NCBI GenBank assembly: GCA_016713305.1
Contig: JADJPK010000009.1
Coordinates: forward strand, 1 to 64,000
Reading direction: 5' to 3'
DNA length: 64,000 nt
DNA from: Betaproteobacteria bacterium
GTDB lineage: Bacteria; Pseudomonadota; Gammaproteobacteria; Burkholderiales; Ga0077523
Positions 46,719-55,896 of the stretch are shown here, in pieces. Position numbers and translations under genes: made by a program. The number at the start of each line of letters is the position of its first letter. Within the stretch, counting starts at the first letter, position 1. The notes beneath the pieces were generated by a model. The model was given only the letters and a program-made list of their open reading frames with translations, was not told where the DNA came from and did not search any database.

Positions 46719-48479
46719 ATGCCGCGGCAGACACTGGCGATACTCGCGTTCTGCGTTCTGTACGCGGTCGCGACCGCCTTCGCGGAGAACTCCTACCACC
46801 AGCTCATCCTGACCGTCGTGCCAGTCTGGGCGGTGATGGGGCTCGCCTGGAATCTGCTGAGCGGCTACAGCGGCTTCGTGTCGTTCGGACACGCGGCTTT
46901 CTTCGGCCTGGGCGCGTACTTCGTGGCGCTGGCCCAACTGCTGTGGGGCTGGTCACCCTGGTTTACCGTTCCCGGCGCGGCGGTCGTGGGTGGCGCCGCA
47001 GGACTGATCGTGGGCCTGCCCACGTTCCGTCTGCGCGGCCACTACTTTGCGCTGGCCATGCTGGCCTATCCGCTGGCGTTGCTGTACGTGTTCGAGTGGC
47101 TCGGCTATCAGGAGCTGACCGTGCCCATGGAACGCGAGCGGCCCGCTGCCTTCATGCAGTTCGAGGACCACCGCATCTATGCGTGGCTCGCGCTCGCGCT
47201 GATGGCGGGCGCCATGATCCTGACGGCAGCGATGGAACGCTCGCGCTTCGGCATGTCGCTCGTCGCCATCAAGCAGGACGAGGCCGCGGCGGAGGCGGCG
47301 GGTATCCGCACGCTGCGCTGGAAACTCAAGGCCATCACCTTGAGTGGCGCCATGGCCGGGTTGATCGGCGGCTTCTACGCGGTCGTGTTGCTCGTCGTCA
47401 CGCCGGCCGCGGTGTTCGGCATGCTGGTCTCCGCACAGGCGCTGATCGTCACCATGTTCGGTGGAGTGGGGACGGTATGGGGACCGGTGATCGGCGCCGT
47501 GGTCCTGGTTCCTCTGAGCGAGATCCTGCAGGCACGGCTGGGCAACGTCATTCCGGGGATCCAGGGCGTCGTGTACGGAATCGCGATCATCGGGGTCATG
47601 CTGCTCGCACCCGAGGGCGTGTTCTGGAAGGCGAAGGATCTGTACGGAAAGCGGCGAACGGTCTCTGCCGGTGACGCCCCAGCGCAGAGGAGCGCGCCGC
47701 CGGCCGCCACGGCGATCCGTCGCACCGATTCGGCCCTCGAGGACCGTGCCGTGGTGCTGGAAGCCCGCGGACTGTCCCGTGCCTTCGGCGGTCTGAAGGC
47801 GGTGCAGGACGTGACGCTCGAGGTGTATCGCGGCGAGATCCTGGGCATCATCGGCCCGAACGGCGCGGGCAAGACGACGCTGTTCAATCTGCTCAACGGC
47901 TTCATCGCCCCGGATACCGGGCGTGTGGTCTTCCAGGGGCAGGACATCACCGGCCGCAAGCCGTACGAGATCTGCGAAGCGGGCGTGGGCCGCACGTTCC
48001 AGGTGGTCCGGCCCTTCCGCCGCATGACGGTGCTGGAGAACGTGACCGTGGGGGCCTATGTCCGGAGCGCAACCGACCTTCAGGCCGTCGCCATCGCAAG
48101 GGATGCGCTCGACAAGGTGGGACTGCGCGACGCCTCCGACAGACTGGCAGGAAGCCTGTCCAACCGGGAACTGCGCCTGCTGGAGATCGCCCGGGCGCTG
48201 GCCGGAAGACCGTCCCTGATGCTGCTCGACGAAACGCTGGCCGGCCTGGGCGCCACGGACGTGGAATCCGTGACATCCGTCGTGCGGCGGCTCGCGGACG
48301 AAGGACTCACGATCGTGATCATCGAGCACACCATGCAAGCCATGGTGAAGCTGGTCGATCGCTTCGTCGTGCTCGACCACGGCGCGGTGCTGACTTCCGG
48401 AAAGCCGGCGGAGGTGACCCGGGATCCCGTGGTGATCGATGCCTATCTCGGCAAGCGCTGGAGGCAGGCCGATGCTTGA
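46719..48479 (+). CDS. fused LivM-LivG: ABC transporter permease and ATPase in one chain
   Basis: One frame of 586 residues joins a LivM permease (about 1-315; [20 protein letters not shown] near 40-60) through a Pro/Ala-rich linker ([16 protein letters not shown]) to a LivG ATPase (about 345-586; Walker [13 protein letters not shown], signature region [15 protein letters not shown], Walker [13 protein letters not shown], switch IIEHTMQ). The signature variant is within what this subfamily tolerates. Start at ATG 46719 after GGGGCGGGAG; a GTG at 46695 overlapping the livH stop is possible. Such fusions are known in some Liv systems. Confidence 0.88.
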   Translation: MPRQTLAILAFCVLYAVATAFAENSYHQLILTVVPVWAVMGLAWNLLSGYSGFVSFGHAAFFGLGAYFVALAQLLWGWSPWFTVPGAAVVGGAAGLIVGLPTFRLRGHYFALAMLAYPLALLYVFEWLGYQELTVPMERERPAAFMQFEDHRIYAWLALALMAGAMILTAAMERSRFGMSLVAIKQDEAAAEAAGIRTLRWKLKAITLSGAMAGLIGGFYAVVLLVVTPAAVFGMLVSAQALIVTMFGGVGTVWGPVIGAVVLVPLSEILQARLGNVIPGIQGVVYGIAIIGVMLLAPEGVFWKAKDLYGKRRTVSAGDAPAQRSAPPAATAIRRTDSALEDRAVVLEARGLSRAFGGLKAVQDVTLEVYRGEILGIIGPNGAGKTTLFNLLNGFIAPDTGRVVFQGQDITGRKPYEICEAGVGRTFQVVRPFRRMTVLENVTVGAYVRSATDLQAVAIARDALDKVGLRDASDRLAGSLSNRELRLLEIARALAGRPSLMLLDETLAGLGATDVESVTSVVRRLADEGLTIVIIEHTMQAMVKLVDRFVVLDHGAVLTSGKPAEVTRDPVVIDAYLGKRWRQADA

Positions 48480-49176
48480 GATCGACGGACTCACCGCCGG
48501 CTATGGCGGCGCCCCCGTGCTGAAGGGCGTGAACATCCGGGTCCCGGAAGGTGAGCTGACGGCCATCGTCGGGCCCAATGGCGCGGGCAAGACGACGCTG
48601 TTCAAGACGATCTCCGGGATCGTCTCGCCTACGGGAGGATCGATCCGGCTGCAGGGGAGCGATCTTCTCGCCGTGCGCCCCTGCGACCGCCCGCACCATG
48701 GCATCGCCCACGTTCCGGAAGGTCGTCAGGTGTTTCCGTCGCTGTCGGTGCGGGAAAATCTGGAGATGGGCGCGTACACGCCCGCGGGCCGCAAGGCGTT
48801 CCAGGAGAATCTGGAAAGGATCTACAGCTGGTTCCCCGTACTCAAGGAGCGCGCCGAATCACTGGCCGGAGCACTTTCCGGGGGACAGCAGCAGATGCTG
48901 GCCATCGGCCGCGGGATCGCGTCCTCGCCCAAGCTGCTGATGCTGGACGAACCGTCCATGGGGCTGTCGCCTTCGGTGGCCGACGAGATCTTCGAACGGA
49001 TCGTGGCGATCCACCGGGCGGGCCTCACGGTGCTGCTGGTGGAACAGAGGGTGGCAGAAGCGCTGCACTACGCGAGCCGCGGATACGTGCTGGAGGCCGG
49101 CACCGTGGTGCTGGAGGGCAGCCACGACACGCTGCGCAACGACGACCGGGTGCGGCAGGCGTACCTGGGCATGTAG
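48472..49176 (+). CDS. livF: branched-chain-type ABC transporter ATP-binding protein (LivF-like)
   Basis: The 234-residue ATPase has Walker [17 protein letters not shown], signature GALSGGQQQMLAIGR, Walker B LLMLDEPSMGLSP and the LivF C-terminus (LVEQRVAEALHYASRGYVLE). It starts 8 bases inside the fusion gene, so it is coupled to it. Confidence 0.91.
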   Translation: MLEIDGLTAGYGGAPVLKGVNIRVPEGELTAIVGPNGAGKTTLFKTISGIVSPTGGSIRLQGSDLLAVRPCDRPHHGIAHVPEGRQVFPSLSVRENLEMGAYTPAGRKAFQENLERIYSWFPVLKERAESLAGALSGGQQQMLAIGRGIASSPKLLMLDEPSMGLSPSVADEIFERIVAIHRAGLTVLLVEQRVAEALHYASRGYVLEAGTVVLEGSHDTLRNDDRVRQAYLGM

Positions 49177-49205
49177 GGATGGGCCAAGGAGGAGGAGAGA
49201 ACACC

Positions 49206-50441
49206 ATGAAGGAACGCAACTCGATCCGGAGCCGCATCCGGGCCCTGGCGGCGATAGTGCTGGCAACGCTGTCGCTGCAGGCCGCAGCTCAGTCGAAGGA
49301 TGTGGAAGTGGGGCTGATCGCCCCCATGTCCGGCCCCTGGGCACGGCAAGGCCAGGTGATGAAGATGGCGGCCGATCTGGCCATCGACACCATCAACCGG
49401 CAAGGCGGCATCAAGTCCATGGGTGGCGCCAAGCTCAAGCTGTCGGTCTTCGATGCCGGCGATTCGGTGGAGAAGGCCAAGAACGCCGCTCAGCGGATGG
49501 TGGCCGATGCGCCCGGATTGGTGGTGGCGACCGGGGCCTATCTCAGTTCCTTCACGCTGGCGGTGACCGAAGTGACCGAGCGCGCGGCGCTGCCCATGGT
49601 GACGTTCTCGTACTCCGACCTCATCACGTCCCGTGGCTTCAAGTACGTTTTCCAGACGTCCGCGACGGGCGACCAGCAGGCAGAAGGGTCGCTCCCCGCG
49701 CTGATGGAGATGGCGGAGAAGGCCTCGGGCAAGCGGCCGGCGACCGTGGGCATCGTGATGGACAACACGGCGGCGTCCGTGGCGTTCGTCAAACCGATCA
49801 AGGACCACCAGCTCGAAAAGCTGGGGCTCAAGCTGGTGGTGGACGAGACCTTCACGCCGCCGCTCGCCAACGCCACCCCGCTCATCCAGAAGGTGCGCTC
49901 GGCGCGGCCGGACATCCTGTTCCTGCTGCCCACGGCCATCTCCGACGCCAAGCTGCTGCTCGAGAAGATGAACGAGTTCGGCCTGGGCAGGGGAAAATTG
50001 CCGACGGTATCCAATGGCGCGGCGATCCTGGACCCTGATCTGCGGTCGAACATGAACGTGGCGCAACTCGAAGGGGTGATGTCGGTCGTGGCGAACTGGT
50101 CCACCTCGAGCCAGAAGGACGCCGTGGCGGAGTTCAACCGCAAGACCGGAGAGCCGTGGCCCACCCAGCACTTCCTGACCACCTACGGCGACATGTGGAT
50201 CTTCAAGGCGGCGCTGGAAGCGGCGGGCAAGGCCGACCGGGCTGCAGTGGCCAAGGCGCTGCGCGGGCTGGATCTCACCGACGGGGCAGCGAGGTACTTC
50301 CCCGGCGGCCGGGTGAAATTCGACGACAGCGGACGCCGCACCGGTGCGAGCCTGGTCATCGTCCAGTGGCAGAACGGCATCCCCATCACGATCTATCCGC
50401 CCAAGGACGCCCTCGCGGCCCCTGTCTGGCCCAAGCGCTGA
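49206..50441 (+). CDS. branched-chain-type ABC transporter substrate-binding protein (LivK-like)
   Basis: The 411-residue exported protein has a Sec signal (ALAAIVLATLSLQAAAQS) and a Peripla_BP_6 fold (VEVGLIAPMSGPWARQGQVM; AAQRMVADAPGLVVATGAYL). Ligand is unknown. Relatives near MmgE/PrpD and PcaC-like genes suggest a carboxylate or aromatic acid; this is inference. GGAGGAG precedes the ATG. Confidence 0.9.
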   Translation: MKERNSIRSRIRALAAIVLATLSLQAAAQSKDVEVGLIAPMSGPWARQGQVMKMAADLAIDTINRQGGIKSMGGAKLKLSVFDAGDSVEKAKNAAQRMVADAPGLVVATGAYLSSFTLAVTEVTERAALPMVTFSYSDLITSRGFKYVFQTSATGDQQAEGSLPALMEMAEKASGKRPATVGIVMDNTAASVAFVKPIKDHQLEKLGLKLVVDETFTPPLANATPLIQKVRSARPDILFLLPTAISDAKLLLEKMNEFGLGRGKLPTVSNGAAILDPDLRSNMNVAQLEGVMSVVANWSTSSQKDAVAEFNRKTGEPWPTQHFLTTYGDMWIFKAALEAAGKADRAAVAKALRGLDLTDGAARYFPGGRVKFDDSGRRTGASLVIVQWQNGIPITIYPPKDALAAPVWPKR

Positions 50442-50479
50442 CGGCGCCCGGAACGCGATATCTCATACGAGGAGGCAAC

Positions 50480-50866
50480 ATGAACGACGAACTGTTCGAA
50501 CGCGGCCTGGCCATTCGCAAGGCCGTGCTGGGCGCGGAATTCGTGGAGAAGTCCCTGGCATCGGCCGACGACTTCAACATGCCGCTGCAACGTCTGGTCA
50601 CCGAGTACTGCTGGGGTGAGGTGTGGGGGAGGGAGGAACTGCCCCGTAAGATGCGCAGCATGCTCAACCTCGCCTTGCTGAGCGCGCTCAACCGGCCGCA
50701 CGAGCTGAAGGTCCACGTGGGCGGCGCGCTGCGCAACGGGGTGTCGAAGGAGGAGATCCGCGAGGTGCTGCTGCAGGTGGCCATCTATTGCGGCGTGCCC
50801 GCGGCCGTGGATTCGTTCCGCGTGGCGCGCGAGGCCATCAAGGAATTCGAAGCCGCCCAGAAGTGA
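50480..50866 (+). CDS. carboxymuconolactone decarboxylase-family protein (PcaC-like), copy 1
   Basis: The 128-residue protein has the PcaC layout: RGLAIRKAVLGAEFVEKSL, then TEYCWGEVWGREELPRKM, NLALLSALNRPHELKVH with the His of the active-site helix, and IREVLLQVAIYCGVPAA. Length equals 4-carboxymuconolactone decarboxylase. No other protocatechuate-pathway gene is here, so the actual lactone or acid substrate is open. GAGGAGG precedes the start. A second copy lies at 53194. Confidence 0.88.
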   Translation: MNDELFERGLAIRKAVLGAEFVEKSLASADDFNMPLQRLVTEYCWGEVWGREELPRKMRSMLNLALLSALNRPHELKVHVGGALRNGVSKEEIREVLLQVAIYCGVPAAVDSFRVAREAIKEFEAAQK

Positions 50867-50999
50867 CCGCCGGGCCCGGGAAGGTCCGACCAGCCGCCGC
50901 TGTCCGTCTGGGCAGCGTCCGTTCCGGCGATGGCGCGATCCGCGTAAAGTCGCCCGATCTTCCCCGAGCCGGTGCGGCAGACCCTGCCTAAGGCAAGAC

Positions 51000-51797
51000 A
51001 TGACCGACGACACCTACGAAATCTTCGCCATCAAGTACGCGCGCGTGGACCGGCGCTCTCCCGACAACTTCATCGGGGGAGACGAGCACGACGTCCCCAT
51101 GCCTCTCAACTACTACGTGTGGGTGATCCGCAATGCCGCCCGCACGTTCGTGGTCGACACAGGCTTCAACGAGAGCATGGCCCGCAAGCGGTCCCGCACC
51201 ATCCTTCACCCGGTGGCGGAGGGCCTGCGGGCGCTGGACATCGACCCGGAGAAGGTCGAGAACGTGATCATCACGCACATGCACTACGACCACGCGGGCA
51301 ATCTGCCCCTGTTTCCACGCGCCCGCTATCACGTGCAGGACCAGGAGATGGATTTCGTCACCGGCCGCTGCATGTGTCACGGCGTGCTGCGCCATGGCTA
51401 CGAAGTGGACGATGTGGTGCAGATGGTGCGCTACGTTTTCGACGAACGCGTGCAGTTTCACGATGGAGCCTCGCAGATCGCGCCGGGAATCGAGTTGCAT
51501 CACATCGGCGGCCACACGAAGGGGCTGCAGTCGGTGCGTGTGAAGACGGCCCGCGGCTGGGTGGTGCTGGCCTCGGATGCAAGCCACTTCTACGCGCACA
51601 TGGACACGGCACGCGCTTTTCCCATCGTCTACAACGTGCACCTGATGCTGGAAGGGCATCACAAGTTGCGCCAGCTGGCGACCTCGCCGCAGCATGTGAT
51701 TCCCGGTCACGACCCGCTGGTGATGGACCGGTACCCGGTCGCGCGAGCAGGAGTGGAGGACTGGATCGTGCGGGTGGACGTGGCGCCCACGGCGTGA
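51000..51797 (+). CDS. metallo-beta-lactamase-fold hydrolase (AHL-lactonase-like)
   Basis: The 265-residue protein has the zinc motif THMHYDHAGN (HxHxDH), the later metal residues in HHIGGHTKG and LASDASHFY, and HVIPGHDPLVM at the end. It groups with the N-acyl-homoserine-lactonase-like MBL proteins. In this cluster a lactone of the degraded compound is a more likely substrate than a quorum signal; both readings are inference. Cytoplasmic. Confidence 0.83.
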   Translation: MTDDTYEIFAIKYARVDRRSPDNFIGGDEHDVPMPLNYYVWVIRNAARTFVVDTGFNESMARKRSRTILHPVAEGLRALDIDPEKVENVIITHMHYDHAGNLPLFPRARYHVQDQEMDFVTGRCMCHGVLRHGYEVDDVVQMVRYVFDERVQFHDGASQIAPGIELHHIGGHTKGLQSVRVKTARGWVVLASDASHFYAHMDTARAFPIVYNVHLMLEGHHKLRQLATSPQHVIPGHDPLVMDRYPVARAGVEDWIVRVDVAPTA

Positions 51798-51895
51798 GCA
51801 CGGGCGCCGGCGCGCGAATTCGAGCGCAAGCGGCGGAGTTCGGCCACCCTGCTTCCGGAGCAGACTGGGCTCGTGACATCGACGAGGAATCCGCC

Positions 51896-52975
51896 ATGAA
51901 TGCCGTTCACGAACTGCCCGGGGACCGCCCGTTCGACGACGACACCTCCCGTTGGGAGGCCGTGGTCGGGCGGGACCCTCGCGCCGACGGGAAATTCGTC
52001 TTCTGCGTGAAGACCACCGGTGTCTACTGCAAGCCTTCCTGCGCCGCCAGGCTCGCACGGCGCGAGAACGTGAGTTTTCACACGAGTTGCGATGCAGCCG
52101 AAGCCGCGGGATACCGGCCGTGCAAGCGGTGCAAGCCCGATGAAGCGGCGGCCGACAGCCGGCTCGCCGGGGTGGTCGCCCGGCTCTGCCGCCTGATCGA
52201 GACGTCCGAGACAGCCCCGACGCTGGCCGCGCTGGCGCGAGAAGCGGCGATGAGTCCCTTTCACCTGCAGCGGGTGTTCAAGCGGATCACCGGTCTTTCT
52301 CCCCGCGACTACGCCATCGCTCACCGAGCGCGCAGAGTCCGCGAATCCTTGAACCCTGAGACAACCGTGACCGAGGCCTTGTATGCGGCAGGCTACGGGT
52401 CGAGCGGGCGCTTCTACGAGAACGCGGATGCTGCGCTGGGCATGGAACCGTCGCGATACAAGTCCGGAGGTGAAGGTGCGGACATTCGCTTTGCCATTGC
52501 CCGGTGCTCCCTGGGGTGCGTTCTGGTGGGCACGAGCGGAAAGGGGGTCTGCGCCGTGTTGCTGGGCGATTCAGCCGACGACCTGGCCCGCGAGTTGAAG
52601 GCGCGTTTCCCGTCTGCTCGCCTGGTGGCCCGCGATTCCGACTTCGCCAGGCTGTTGGATGACGTGGTGTCGCTCGTGGAGCATCCGGAACGCCCCATCG
52701 AACTGCCGCTCGACGTCCGCGGTACCGCCTTCCAGCTGCGCGTGTGGCAGGCCTTGCGACAGATACCGCCCGGAACCACGGTGACCTATTCCGACCTCGC
52801 CGCGAAGGTGGGCGCACCCAAGGCAGTGCGGGCAGTCGCCAACGCCTGTGCGGCGAACGTGCTTGCCGTGGCCGTTCCGTGCCACCGGGTCGTCCGGTCC
52901 GATGGCGGTGTCGGCGGCTACCGCTGGGGTGTGGAACGCAAGCGCGCCCTGCTCGACAGGGAAGGGGAGCCCTGA
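51896..52975 (+). CDS. ada: Ada: methylated-DNA repair protein and transcription activator
   Basis: The 359-residue protein has an N-terminal Ada zinc domain (FCVKTTGVYCKPSCAAR; PCKRCKP, four Cys), an AraC-type helix-turn-helix (LAALAREAAMSPFHLQRVFK) and the C-terminal methyltransferase with the PCHRVV active-site box. It removes methyl groups from phosphotriesters and O6-methylguanine and activates its own regulon. ATG at 51896-51898. It sits as an unrelated insert between the catabolic genes. Confidence 0.95.
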   Translation: MNAVHELPGDRPFDDDTSRWEAVVGRDPRADGKFVFCVKTTGVYCKPSCAARLARRENVSFHTSCDAAEAAGYRPCKRCKPDEAAADSRLAGVVARLCRLIETSETAPTLAALAREAAMSPFHLQRVFKRITGLSPRDYAIAHRARRVRESLNPETTVTEALYAAGYGSSGRFYENADAALGMEPSRYKSGGEGADIRFAIARCSLGCVLVGTSGKGVCAVLLGDSADDLARELKARFPSARLVARDSDFARLLDDVVSLVEHPERPIELPLDVRGTAFQLRVWQALRQIPPGTTVTYSDLAAKVGAPKAVRAVANACAANVLAVAVPCHRVVRSDGGVGGYRWGVERKRALLDREGEP

Positions 52976-53193
52976 GCCCCGCCGTCCTCGCCGCCGCCGG
53001 AGGATGACGCAGTTTCGACGCGGCCTGCTTCCGTCACGCTCCTTCGAGCAGCGTGGCCCGCCGACTCGGCTTTGTGCAATCGCTGCGGTGCAATCTTCCT
53101 TGACAGGCCCGAACAGCCACGCGGACACTCGAATGCTTGAGCGCGTCGCCGGTCCGGCGCCGCATCGACCCCTGTCAACTGGAGAGATCTGCC

Positions 53194-53571
53194 ATGAGCG
53201 ACGAACTGTTCGAGAAGGGCCTCAAGGTCCGCCGTGAAGTGCTGGGTGCGGAATACGTGGACAGCGCCATCAAGAACGCGGACGACTTCAATCGTCCGCT
53301 GCAGGAACTGGTCACCAAGTACTGCTGGGGCGAAATCTGGAATCGCCCCACGTTCGACCGCAAGACCCGCAGCATCATCAACCTCGCCATGCTCACGGCG
53401 CTCAACCGCCCGCACGAAGTGAAGCTGCACGTGCGCGGCGCCATCAACAACGGCCTCACCAAGGACGAGATCCAGGAAGTCCTGCTGCAGGCGATGATCT
53501 ACTGCGGCGTGCCCGCCGCCATCGACAGCTTCCGCATCGCGCGCGAAGTGTTCAAGGAAATGGGGATCTAG
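53194..53571 (+). CDS. carboxymuconolactone decarboxylase-family protein (PcaC-like), copy 2
   Basis: The 125-residue paralogue of the gene at 50480 shares the same blocks (TKYCWGEIWNRP, ALNRPHEVKLHV, VLLQAMIYCGVPAAIDSFRI), visibly more than half identical along its length. GGAGAG precedes the ATG. It is followed after three bases by a second 3-hydroxyisobutyrate dehydrogenase-type gene, so the pair mirrors the first operon. Confidence 0.88.
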   Translation: MSDELFEKGLKVRREVLGAEYVDSAIKNADDFNRPLQELVTKYCWGEIWNRPTFDRKTRSIINLAMLTALNRPHEVKLHVRGAINNGLTKDEIQEVLLQAMIYCGVPAAIDSFRIAREVFKEMGI

Positions 53572-53574
53572 ATC

Positions 53575-54471
53575 GTGGTTGCCGAGGCTTCCACGACGCG
53601 CGTCGCGTTCGTCGGGCTGGGCACCATGGGCTATCCCATGGCGCTCCAGATCGCACGGAAGGGTTTCGCGCTGACCGTCTACGACATCAATCCCCAGGCC
53701 GGCCCCAAGCTCGCGAGCGAGGTGCCGTGCACCGTTGTTCCATCACTTCCCGCGGCCGCAAGTGGTGCCGACGTCCTCGTCACCATGCTTCCGAGTTCCA
53801 AGGAAGTGGATGCCACCGTGCTGGGCAGCGAACAGGCGCCCGGAATTCTTTCTGCCCTGAAGCCAGGCGCCGTGGTCATCGACATGAGTTCCAGCGATCC
53901 CATACGCACGCGCGCTCTGGCCGGGAAGGTCGGCGCGGCAGGCGGCACCCTCGTCGACGCCCCGGTGTCGGGTTCGGTCCGCCGGGCGCGCGACGGCACG
54001 CTCGCCATCATGTTCGGCGGATCGGAAGCCGACTTCGAGTTCTGCAAGCCGGTGCTCTCGTGCATGGGCACATCGCTGTTCCGTGTCGGCGATGCAGGTG
54101 CGGGCCACGCGATGAAGGCGCTGAACAACTACGTATCCGCTGCTGGACTGGTTGCCGCTGTCGAGGCGTTGCACGTGGGCGAGAAATTCGGCATCGATCC
54201 ACATGTGATGACGAAGGTGCTGAACGCCTCCACCGGCAAGAACAACACGACCGAGAACAAGGTCGAGCAGTTCATGCTGTCCGGGTCCTACGCGTCAGGC
54301 TTCTTCCTGAAGCTGATGGCCAAGGATGTGGGTATCGCCATCTCGCTCGCCGATCACCTGGGCATCCCCGCCACGCTGGGTCACGTCTGCACGCAGATGT
54401 GGCAGGACGCGGCCGCGGAGAGCACGCCCACCACCGATCACACGGAGATGTACCGGTTGTTGCGGAAGTAG
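53575..54471 (+). CDS. 3-hydroxyisobutyrate dehydrogenase-family oxidoreductase, copy 2
   Basis: The 298-residue protein, started at GTG 53575, has VAFVGLGTMGYPMALQIAR, DAPVSGSVRRARDGTLAIMF and the catalytic-Lys segment MKALNNYVSAAGL. It is a divergent paralogue of the gene at 43399. It is coupled to the PcaC-like gene by a 3-base gap. Substrate unknown. Confidence 0.87.
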   Translation: MVAEASTTRVAFVGLGTMGYPMALQIARKGFALTVYDINPQAGPKLASEVPCTVVPSLPAAASGADVLVTMLPSSKEVDATVLGSEQAPGILSALKPGAVVIDMSSSDPIRTRALAGKVGAAGGTLVDAPVSGSVRRARDGTLAIMFGGSEADFEFCKPVLSCMGTSLFRVGDAGAGHAMKALNNYVSAAGLVAAVEALHVGEKFGIDPHVMTKVLNASTGKNNTTENKVEQFMLSGSYASGFFLKLMAKDVGIAISLADHLGIPATLGHVCTQMWQDAAAESTPTTDHTEMYRLLRK

Positions 54472-54631
54472 GGCGGCACTTTCCGAGAATCGTGGACCGC
54501 AACTTCCTCAGGGTGCGGGGGTCCGCCCGGCACAGAAACCGGACGGGAAGCGAGAGCCGAATCGAGGGCCGGGAGGAGCGGGAGAATTGCTGGCAGGGTT
54601 CGGCGGAAGACCATGAATCCGGGGCGCCCGG

Positions 54632-54716
54632 TGGTGCGCCCAGCCGGACTCGAACCGGCATGACCGAAGTCGAGGGATTTTAAGTCCCTTGCGTCTACCA
54701 ATTTCGCCATGAGCGC
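54632..54716 (-). tRNA. tRNA-Leu (UAA)
   Basis: Read on the minus strand, acceptor GCGCTCA pairs with TGGGCGC (one G-U), the anticodon loop is CTTAAAA with anticodon TAA, a long variable arm (TCGACTTCGGTCAT) marks it as class II, the T-arm contains GGTTCGAGTCC, discriminator A, and CCA is encoded (54632-54634). Confidence 0.95.
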
Positions 54717-54885
54717 GCGGCGGCGATTGTCGCATGGCGGATGCGCTGGTTCGCTTCCTTGGCGGCGTCCCGGGTCACCGGCGCGAGCGCCGGGAGCCTC
54801 CAGCAACGGGTGGAAGGAAGCAGGGCGCTTTCGCACTGGCTTCCCGTGGCCGTATTCCATCGCCATGACGCCCGTCCCGCACTTC

Positions 54886-54912
54886 TAAAGTCGCCCTCCC
54901 GATATCCGTTAA
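54886..54912 (+). promoter_or_regulatory. sigma-28 (FliA)-type promoter for motAB
   Basis: TAAA at 54886-54889 and TCCGTTAA at 54905-54912 are 15 bases apart, matching the flagellar sigma-28 consensus TAAA-N15-GCCGATAA in the -35 and six of eight -10 positions. It lies about 100 bases before the motA start, as expected for a late flagellar operon. Confidence 0.6.
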
Positions 54913-55011
54913 CCCGGCAAAGGAACTCGCCGGCCGGGGCATCTCCATGCCTCGCTCGGGCGCGTTCGTTCACCCCCTGAACAAGAGCGACTCCCCGAGG
55001 AGTGTAGTGAC

Positions 55012-55872
55012 ATGACCGTAATTGTCGGTTACCTCGTGATCCTGGGCGCCGTGATCGGCGGCTTCATCATGGCCGGTGGCCACGTGGGCTCTCTGATCCA
55101 GCCCACCGAACTGATCATGATCGGTGGCGCCGCCGCTGGCGCATTCGTGGTTACCAACACCGGCAAGGTGATCAAGAGCACGCTCAAGGCATTGCCCACG
55201 GTGCTCAAGGGGTCGAAGTTCACCAAGGCGCTCTATCTGGAGCTGTTGTCGCTCCTCTACGACATCCTTGCGAAGGTCCGCAAGGAAGGCTTGATGTCGA
55301 TCGAATCGGATGTCGAATCTCCCGAACAGAGCCCGATCTTCTCGAAGTACCCGATGATCCTGTCCGACCACCACGCCATGGAGTTCATGACCGACTATCT
55401 GCGGATCATGGTGGGCGGAAACTTGAATGCCTTCGAGATCGAGAACTTGATGGACGTGGAAATCGAGACCCACCATCACGAGGGCGAAGTCCCGGCGCAG
55501 GCTGTCGCCCGGCTCGGAGATGGCCTTCCCGCCTTCGGGATCGTGGCGGCCGTGATGGGGGTGGTGCACACGATGGAGTCGGTGGGCCTGCCGCCCGCCG
55601 AACTCGGAAAGCTGATCGCGGCCGCTCTGGTCGGAACGTTCCTCGGGATTCTGCTGGCGTACGGTTTCGTCGGTCCGCTCTCGACGCTGTTGGAACACAA
55701 GCTCAACGAGAGCACCAAGATGTTCCAGTGCATCAAGGTCACGCTGCTCGCCAGCCTCAACGGCTATGCACCGCAGGTGGCGGTGGAGTTCGGCCGGAAG
55801 GTGCTGTATTCGACCGAGCGCCCGACGTTCAAGGAACTCGAAGAAGAAGTGAAGAGCCGCAAGGGCAAGTAA
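55012..55872 (+). CDS. motA: flagellar stator protein MotA
   Basis: The 286-residue protein has four membrane segments (N-terminal VIVGYLVILGAVIGGFIMAG; later GIVAAVMGVVHTMESVG and LGILLAYGFVGPLSTLLE) and the large cytoplasmic loop that touches FliG. The second-helix pair carries the conserved prolines next to the ion path. It forms the proton-driven stator with MotB, 24 bases downstream. Confidence 0.95.
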   Translation: MTVIVGYLVILGAVIGGFIMAGGHVGSLIQPTELIMIGGAAAGAFVVTNTGKVIKSTLKALPTVLKGSKFTKALYLELLSLLYDILAKVRKEGLMSIESDVESPEQSPIFSKYPMILSDHHAMEFMTDYLRIMVGGNLNAFEIENLMDVEIETHHHEGEVPAQAVARLGDGLPAFGIVAAVMGVVHTMESVGLPPAELGKLIAAALVGTFLGILLAYGFVGPLSTLLEHKLNESTKMFQCIKVTLLASLNGYAPQVAVEFGRKVLYSTERPTFKELEEEVKSRKGK

Positions 55873-55896
55873 CCGCGTCCTGCCGGCGAGATTTCC

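Noticed and set aside
47720..48479. degenerate ABC signature in the fused LivG (LSNRELR) as a sign of inactivity
   Set aside because: The LivG subfamily often departs from LSGGQ, and Walker A, Walker B and the switch His are intact.
51000..51797. naming the metallo-beta-lactamase protein a quorum-quenching lactonase
   Set aside because: The HxHxDH motif is shared by many MBL hydrolases, and the catabolic context favours another lactone.
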